Assembly (NCBI GenBank): GCA_036382905.1
Contig: DASVPL010000314.1
Coordinates: forward strand, 1-10,410
Source: AC-37 sp036382905
GTDB lineage: Bacteria > Actinomycetota > Thermoleophilia > Solirubrobacterales > Thermoleophilaceae
DNA: 10,410 bases
Direction: 5' to 3'
Shown here: one piece after another, positions 6,057-10,410 of the stretch
Position numbering within the stretch: the stretch's first letter is position 1
Layout: every line of letters begins with the position of its first letter
Program-made: the position numbers and the translations under genes
The notes under the pieces: generated by a model
The model's database searches: none
What the model saw: the letters and a program-made list of their open reading frames with translations, nothing else
What the model was told of the DNA's origin: nothing

Positions 6057-7801
6057 GGTTCGGCCTCTTCTACGAGCACCAGGAACCGCGGCCCTGGGAG
6101 GAGGGCTCCACCGAGCGGCTGCTCAACGACGCGCTCGACCAGGTCGAGCTGGCCGACCGCGTGGGGTTCGACTACGTCTGGGAGGTCGAGCACCACTTCC
6201 TCGAGGAGTACTCACACTCGAGCGCGCCCGAGGTCTTCCTCGCGGCCGCGAGTCAGCGAACCGAGCGCATCCGCCTCGGTCACGGGATCGTCCAGCTCCC
6301 GCCGGCCTTCAACCACCCCGTGCGCGTGGTCGAGCGCGCCGCCACGCTCGACCTGATCTCGGGCGGGCGCGTGGACCTGGGCACGGGCGAGGCCAGCTCG
6401 CAGGTCGAGCTGGGCGGCTTCGGCGTCGACCGCAACGCCAAACGGGCGCAGTGGGAGGAGTCGATCGACGCCGTCGCGCGCATGTTCGTCGAGGAGCCGT
6501 TCGCGGGCCTCGACGGCGAGCACGTGAGCATCCCGCCGCGCAACGTGATGCCCAAGCCGAAGCAGAAGCCGCACCCGCCGCTGTGGGTCGCGTGCAGCCG
6601 CCGCGAGACGATCATCATGGCCGCGCGGCGCGGCATCGGAGCGCTCTCGTTCGCATTCATCGAGCCCGAGGCCGCGAAGGAGTGGGTGGACGAGTACTAC
6701 GCGCTGATCGAGTCCGACGAGTGCGTGCCCGCTGGCTTCGACGTGAACGCGGACTTCGCGGTCGTGCTCCCGATGATGCTCCACGAGGACGAGGCCACCG
6801 CGATCGAGCGCGGCATCGACGGCGCCCACTTCTTCGGCTACTCGCTCGCTCACTACTACGTGTTCGGGGAGCACGTCCCCGGGCGCACGAACATCTGGGA
6901 GGAGTTCCAGCGCGACCGCTCGGAGAAGGGCTTCGCCCGCGAGATCGTCTCGCCGGACGACGAGCCGCTCGGCGTGAAGCTGCTCCAGCAGGGGATGGGC
7001 TCCCTGCGCGGGGCGGTCGGCACGCCCGGCCAGGTCGAGGAGCTGTGCCGCCGCTATGAGGCCGCCGGAGTGGACCAGGTGATCTTCGTGCTCCAGGCCG
7101 GGCGCAACCGGCACGAGCACGTGTGCGAGTCGATCGAGCTGTTCGGCGAGCGGGTGCTGCCCGGCTTCGCCGAGCGCGCGGGCGCGCGTGAGGCGGAGAA
7201 GGCCGAGCGGCTGGCAGGCGCGGTCGAGCGAGCGAATGCGCGCCGGGAGCCGCCGCGCCGGGCTCCGGACGGCTACGTGATCACGCCGCAGTCCGAGCCG
7301 GCGCCGGCCGACGCGATGCGGGCGGCGAAGCAGCCCGCCCGTCCCGCGGACGCGGTCACCGGCGGCGGCGGTGTCGCCCAGCGCCTCGGCAGGATCGGCG
7401 AGGCGGCGTTCGCCGCGATGGTGCGCGGTCGCAGCGAGGAGCAGCTCGAGCGAGCGCTCGGCAACGACGTGGCGCTGCGGCTCGTGTTCGGGGGCATGGA
7501 GCGCGCGTTCGTGCCCGAGCGCGCCGAGGGCTTCGAGGGCGCGATCCAGTACGAGCTCGAGTCGCAACGCGGCACCCGCCGCTGGCACGTCGAGATCGCC
7601 GACGGCCGCGCGGTCGCGCGGCCCGGCGCCACCAGCGACCCCGAGGTGACACTGCGCGCGCAGGTGCCCGTCTTCGCCCGCATCTTCGCGCGCGAGCTGA
7701 ACCCCGCGCAGGCGCTGCTCGCCGGCGACCTGGCCGTGGAGGGCGACTTCATGGTTGCCGGCCGGATCGGCTACATGTTCGGCGAGGACTCGCCGTTCTG
7801 A
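6053..7801 (+). CDS. LLM-class flavin-dependent oxidoreductase fused to an SCP2-like lipid-binding domain
   Basis: A 582-residue two-domain protein. Residues 1 to about 375 are a bacterial-luciferase-like (LLM) TIM barrel that uses FMN or F420. Markers are MRFGLFYEHQ, ADRVGFDYVWEVEHHF, RIRLGHGIVQLP, HPVRVVERAATLDLISGGR, DLGTGEA, PPLWVACS and the C-terminal GTPGQVEELCRRYEAAGVDQVIFV. A polar Ala/Arg/Pro linker spans about 376-440. Residues 445-578 look like an SCP2 sterol-carrier domain, ending with the typical NPAQALLAGDLAVEGDFMVAGRIGYMF. LLM proteins usually have 300-400 residues, so the extra domain is a genuine addition. Inference: an oxidoreductase or monooxygenase acting on a lipid, sterol or other hydrophobic substrate delivered by the SCP2 part; the cofactor cannot be decided here. 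It is co-transcribed with TetR (ATGA overlap), so its substrate or product may be the TetR ligand. Confidence 0.92.
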   Translation: MRFGLFYEHQEPRPWEEGSTERLLNDALDQVELADRVGFDYVWEVEHHFLEEYSHSSAPEVFLAAASQRTERIRLGHGIVQLPPAFNHPVRVVERAATLDLISGGRVDLGTGEASSQVELGGFGVDRNAKRAQWEESIDAVARMFVEEPFAGLDGEHVSIPPRNVMPKPKQKPHPPLWVACSRRETIIMAARRGIGALSFAFIEPEAAKEWVDEYYALIESDECVPAGFDVNADFAVVLPMMLHEDEATAIERGIDGAHFFGYSLAHYYVFGEHVPGRTNIWEEFQRDRSEKGFAREIVSPDDEPLGVKLLQQGMGSLRGAVGTPGQVEELCRRYEAAGVDQVIFVLQAGRNRHEHVCESIELFGERVLPGFAERAGAREAEKAERLAGAVERANARREPPRRAPDGYVITPQSEPAPADAMRAAKQPARPADAVTGGGGVAQRLGRIGEAAFAAMVRGRSEEQLERALGNDVALRLVFGGMERAFVPERAEGFEGAIQYELESQRGTRRWHVEIADGRAVARPGATSDPEVTLRAQVPVFARIFARELNPAQALLAGDLAVEGDFMVAGRIGYMFGEDSPF

Positions 7802-7814
7802 GCGAGAGCGCGCG

Positions 7815-7829
7815 CGGTCGCCTCGACCG
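7815..7829 (+). terminator. Short hairpin after the flavoprotein gene, weak terminator candidate
   Basis: CGGTCG (7815-7820), loop CCT, CGACCG (7824-7829): a perfect six-base GC-rich stem starting 14 bases after the TGA. No U-tract follows, so intrinsic termination would be weak; it might instead sit in a promoter or leader. Confidence 0.3.
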
Positions 7830-7830
7830 G

Positions 7831-7845
7831 TAGCTTCTACGCGCC
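7831..7845 (+). promoter_or_regulatory. Possible leaderless promoter of the small tail-anchored protein
   Basis: TAGCTT (7831-7836) is a -10-like hexamer ten bases before ATG 7846, and no Shine-Dalgarno sequence is visible. That suggests a leaderless transcript. The element is part of GTAG-CTT-CTAC (7830-7840). No convincing -35 is seen. Confidence 0.25.
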
Positions 7846-8208
7846 ATGCGAGGCATCGCGCGCGACGTCCAGCACCGCACCGAGATCTACGGCACCGGCA
7901 CGGATGGGAACGTCAGCTCGCGCCACGTGCTCACGTTCCGGGTCGAGCGCCCGGGCTCGACCCCGGTCCCGGTGCAGATGAAGGGCATGCGGATCGAGGG
8001 CGTGCTCGCCGACGGCGACGAGGTCTCGGTCGAGGGCGAGCAGCGGCCCGGCAAGGTGATGAAGACCAAGCGCGTGGAGAACCTGACCACCGGGGTTCCG
8101 GTGGTCGCGGGCGTGCCGCTCTACGTGAAGATCGTCGCGATCCCGGTGGTCGCGGCCGTCATCGCGATGTTCTCCTACGTCGCGTACACCTTCGCGACCG
8201 GGCCCTAG
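7846..8208 (+). CDS. Small protein with beta-rich cytoplasmic domain and C-terminal membrane anchor, function unknown
   Basis: A 120-residue protein. Residues 1-85 are predicted beta-strands with a turn-rich pattern (HVLTFRVERPG, PVQMKGMRIEG, LADGDEVSVEGE, KRVENLTTG) that resembles an OB-like fold. Residues about 92-116 form one hydrophobic helix, ending almost at the C terminus. There is no signal peptide, so a tail-anchored protein with the domain in the cytoplasm is the likely topology. I do not recognise a named family. It lies 44 bases after the flavoprotein gene, which could mean read-through from that operon or its own weak promoter. Its TAG is on the same CTAG that ends the convergent acyl-CoA dehydrogenase gene. 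Confidence 0.75.
   Translation: MRGIARDVQHRTEIYGTGTDGNVSSRHVLTFRVERPGSTPVPVQMKGMRIEGVLADGDEVSVEGEQRPGKVMKTKRVENLTTGVPVVAGVPLYVKIVAIPVVAAVIAMFSYVAYTFATGP
8205..8208. other. CTAG shared stop site of convergent genes
   Basis: CTAG is its own reverse complement and gives TAG on both strands. It ends the small membrane-anchored protein on + (8206-8208) and the acyl-CoA dehydrogenase on - (8207-8205). No space remains for a terminator between the two transcripts. Confidence 0.85.
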
Positions 8209-9374
8209 TACGAGCGCGGCAGGCCGAGCGAGTGCTCGGCCACGTAGTTGAGGACCATCTCGCGCGAGACCGGCGCGGTGCGCGCGATGCGGACCGCCCA
8301 CCAGAGGTCCGGCAGGCCGTACTCGTGCGTGAAGGCGTTGCCGCCGTGGGTCTGGATCGCGCGATCGACGCAGTGGATGCCGGCCTCGGCCGCCGCGAAC
8401 TTGGCCATGTTGCTCGCCTCGCCGGCCGGCGCGCCCGCGTCGTAGAGCGCGGCGGCCTTCTGCATCATCAACCGGGCCAGCTCGAGCTCGATCTTCGCCT
8501 CGGCGAGCGGGTGCGAGATCCCCTGATGCGCGCCGATCGGCGTCTTCCACACCTGCCGCTCGCGGGCGTAGTCGGCGGCGAGCGCGAGCGCACGGCGCGA
8601 GGCGCCGTTGCAGATCGCGGCGCCCATGATGCGCTCGGGGTTGAGCCCGTCGAACACCGCCTTCAGCCCCGCGGTCTCGCCGCCGACCAGGCGGTCGCGC
8701 TCGATCTCGACGTCGTCGAAGAACAGCAGCCACTGCTTGTCCGGGCCGGACGCGACTGTCACGACCTCCTGCCGCTCGAGCCCGGGCGCGTCGCTGTCGA
8801 CCAGCGCGATCACCGGCAGGCCGAGGCTGCCGTCGGGCTCGCGCATGCGCGCGACCACGAGGATCGCGTCTGCGTCCTCCACCCCCGAGATGAACGTCTT
8901 CTGGCCCTTCAGCGCGTAGCCGCCGTCGGTGCGCACGGCGGCCGTCGAGATGTTGTGCGAGTTCGAGCCGGCGTCGGGCTCTGTGATCGCGAAGGCCACC
9001 TTGGTCGTGCCGCGGCCGATGCCGCGCAGCCAGCGCTCCTTCTGGTCGGGCGTGCCATGACGGACGAGGATGCTGCCCACGATCGCGGGCGAGACCACGA
9101 TCAGGAGTAGGCCTACGCCGGCCGCGCTGATCTCCTCGCCCACCGCCGCGAGCGCCGACATCCCGAGCCCGCCGCCGTCGTACTCCTCGGGGATGTTCAC
9201 CCCGAGGTAGCCGCGGCTGGCGAGGTCGTCCCACAGCTCGGTGGGCGGCTCGCCGGCCAGCCGCTTCTGGCGCGAGTAGGCGGGGCCGTAGCCCGTGCAG
9301 ATGGCCGCGACCGTCTCGCGGATCCGCGCCTCCTCGTCGGAGGGGACGAGCTGGAGTGCGGGCGGGGTGGTCAT
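8205..9374 (-). CDS. Acyl-CoA dehydrogenase family protein
   Basis: A 389-residue FAD enzyme of normal family length that introduces a double bond into acyl-CoA thioesters (beta-oxidation or related) and passes electrons to ETF. Signatures are an N-terminal helical domain with GYLGVNIPEEYDGGGLG, the FAD/substrate motif FAITEPDAGSNSHNI (128-142), KGQKTFISGVEDADAILVVAR in the middle beta domain, and RAIQTHGGNAFTHEYGLPDLWW (338-359, partly quoted elsewhere) in the C-terminal helical domain. The C terminus LNYVAEHSLGLPRSY recalls a FadE-like subgroup. In MCAD the base is Glu376 in YEGT; here the aligned segment is TAPVSREMV, with a Glu one position off (E372), so the catalytic base is uncertain. 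It starts at ATG 9374, inside the ATGA overlap with the PhoX-like gene; no Shine-Dalgarno is seen, suggesting coupling. The substrate is unknown. Confidence 0.93.
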   Translation of the reverse strand: MTTPPALQLVPSDEEARIRETVAAICTGYGPAYSRQKRLAGEPPTELWDDLASRGYLGVNIPEEYDGGGLGMSALAAVGEEISAAGVGLLLIVVSPAIVGSILVRHGTPDQKERWLRGIGRGTTKVAFAITEPDAGSNSHNISTAAVRTDGGYALKGQKTFISGVEDADAILVVARMREPDGSLGLPVIALVDSDAPGLERQEVVTVASGPDKQWLLFFDDVEIERDRLVGGETAGLKAVFDGLNPERIMGAAICNGASRRALALAADYARERQVWKTPIGAHQGISHPLAEAKIELELARLMMQKAAALYDAGAPAGEASNMAKFAAAEAGIHCVDRAIQTHGGNAFTHEYGLPDLWWAVRIARTAPVSREMVLNYVAEHSLGLPRSY

Positions 9375-10410
9375 CGCAGTGCCATGGGACGCTCGACCAC
9401 GTCGCGCTCGCCGCCGGCGGTGGTGGCCGTGGCCACGATGGTCGCGGTCACGGGCCGGCCCACGCGCTTCAGGTAGCCCTTGCCCTTGCGCGTGAGGGAG
9501 AGCGTGAGCTTGCCCTTACCCGCCGCCATGCCCCTGCGCGACCCGACCGCGAGGGTGACCGGCGCGCCCTTGGCGCCGACCGGTGCGCGCAGCACGACCG
9601 TCACGTCGGCGGCCTTCGTGAGCGCGACGCCGACGCGGAAGCCCTGACTCGCGAGGCGGCTCTTCAGCGTGCGCCGGTAGGCGTGGATGCGCAGCTCAAG
9701 CGGCGCCGCACCGCCGGGCGCCGGGGCCGGCCCGGGCAGCCGCCGGAAGGGGCCGGTCACCTCGTAGATCACTCCGAAGCCGAACGCGCGCTGCGACGAG
9801 AAGTAGAGCCGCGTGCCGGACGGGTCGAACGAGGGGCCGGTGGTCTCGGAGCTGGCGTCCGTGTTCGGATCGCCGTGCTGGACGCCGTCGAGGTGCACGA
9901 AGCGCGAGACCTCACCGTCCGGGGTGATCAGGCAGATGTCGAGGTCGCCGGCGTCCTCGCAAACGAACAGGTCGCGCGAGAGCTCGGACACCGCGATGTT
10001 GTCGGTGTCGGTCAGCTCCGGCTCGGGGAAGTCGCTCTCCGAGTAGATGCGCTCGTACGTCTCTGTGCGCGGGTCGTACTGGAACACGCGCCCAGCGCTC
10101 GACTCGACGAAGTAGACGAGCCCGGTGCCCCTGTGGACGCACAACCCCTCGGGCCGGGCCATCCTGCTGCTCGCCACCTGCTGGCGGGTGGGGGTGCTCT
10201 GGGCCAGCGGGTCCGGGATCACGCGCCACTCGACCACGCCGTTCGCGACGAGGGTCGCGATCTCGAGCACGCCCTCGCTCAGGTCGCCCCAGCGGCGCGG
10301 CGTGAAGCGGTAGAAGCCGCCGCCCGACTGGTCCTCGGTCAGGTACACGCGCCGGTCGCTCTCGCTGACGCACGCGTACTCGTGCGAGAACACGCCGAGC
10401 GCGGGCCGCG
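9371..10410 (-). CDS. PhoX/DUF839-family protein with an actinobacterial C-terminal beta domain, N terminus cut by the window
   Basis: The frame is open to the right edge, so the real start lies outside; a GTG at 10393 is internal (the preceding residues RPALG fit the family). The visible part resembles PhoX alkaline-phosphatase-like beta-propellers (DUF839). Motifs are FSHEYACV, RRVYLTEDQSGGGFYRFTP, ARPEGLCV, YDPRTETYERIY, TDTDNIAVS, LFVCEDAGD and PSFDPSGTRLYFSS. PhoX enzymes bind Ca and Fe through acidic residues and are exported by the Tat pathway; the signal peptide, if any, is off the window. After a Pro/Ala/Gly-rich linker (about 219-230 from 10393) comes a 105-residue basic beta domain (DVTVVLRAP, KLTLSLTRKGKGYLKR, PVTATIVATATTAGGE). 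I remember this type as common on secreted Solirubrobacterales proteins. Phosphatase activity is plausible but not shown; some DUF839 proteins have unknown roles. It is translationally coupled (ATGA) to the acyl-CoA dehydrogenase. Confidence 0.85.
   Translation of the reverse strand, partial: RPALGVFSHEYACVSESDRRVYLTEDQSGGGFYRFTPRRWGDLSEGVLEIATLVANGVVEWRVIPDPLAQSTPTRQQVASSRMARPEGLCVHRGTGLVYFVESSAGRVFQYDPRTETYERIYSESDFPEPELTDTDNIAVSELSRDLFVCEDAGDLDICLITPDGEVSRFVHLDGVQHGDPNTDASSETTGPSFDPSGTRLYFSSQRAFGFGVIYEVTGPFRRLPGPAPAPGGAAPLELRIHAYRRTLKSRLASQGFRVGVALTKAADVTVVLRAPVGAKGAPVTLAVGSRRGMAAGKGKLTLSLTRKGKGYLKRVGRPVTATIVATATTAGGERDVVERPMALR

Noticed and set aside
6212..7588. 458-codon minus-strand frame opposite the flavoprotein gene
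   Set aside because: No recognisable domain and antisense-like composition (Arg/Leu/Ala/His-rich). The + strand has complete LLM and SCP2-like signatures.
7837..9234. Long frames on both strands overlapping the acyl-CoA dehydrogenase
   Set aside because: Their products are Arg/Gly/Ala-rich with no motifs, while the minus frame 8205-9374 carries unambiguous FAD-enzyme motifs.

Overview
The window is high-GC DNA that looks like an actinobacterial chromosome. Most reading frames have strong G/C bias at the third codon position. The mix is typical of that phylum: an Rv1264-like cAMP cyclase, a TetR gene fused in an operon to an LLM flavoprotein, an acyl-CoA dehydrogenase and a PhoX/DUF839 protein. 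The C-terminal domain of the last protein, and the multi-pass membrane protein, remind me of Solirubrobacterales/Thermoleophilia. That lower-rank placement is recollection, not proof. I saw no rRNA, tRNA, CRISPR array, insertion sequence or replication origin.

Region 1 (1-1400, + strand) is a compact two-gene module: a winged-helix protein followed, with a 4-base overlap, by an AbiEii-type nucleotidyltransferase. It resembles a toxin-antitoxin or phage-defence cassette. It has slightly different base use from the rest, and a cluster of GTTTC/GAAAC half-sites sits in front of it. A short unexplained reading frame (1298-1399) follows.

Region 2 (1403-5256, - strand) reads as an operon: a 602-residue multi-pass membrane protein of unknown function, then an alpha/beta hydrolase, then a class III adenylate cyclase whose start codon is not obvious.

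Region 3 (5257-7801) starts with a 38-base divergent intergenic gap holding a clear TetR-type palindrome. A TetR regulator follows, overlapping by ATGA an LLM-class flavin-dependent oxidoreductase with an SCP2-like C-terminal domain. The palindrome lies where one repressor could control both the membrane protein/hydrolase/cyclase operon and its own operon.

Region 4 (7846-10410) has a small tail-anchored protein on the + strand. It converges on a - strand pair: a PhoX/DUF839-like protein that runs off the right edge, followed by an acyl-CoA dehydrogenase. The + and - genes share a CTAG tetranucleotide as stop codon on both strands.

A plausible but unproven reading is that regions 3 and 4 serve lipid or hydrophobic-substrate catabolism (flavin oxidoreductase with a lipid-binding domain, acyl-CoA dehydrogenase, alpha/beta hydrolase), with a TetR sensor and a cAMP output. 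The least explained items are the membrane protein, the nucleotidyltransferase module and the missing cyclase start codon.
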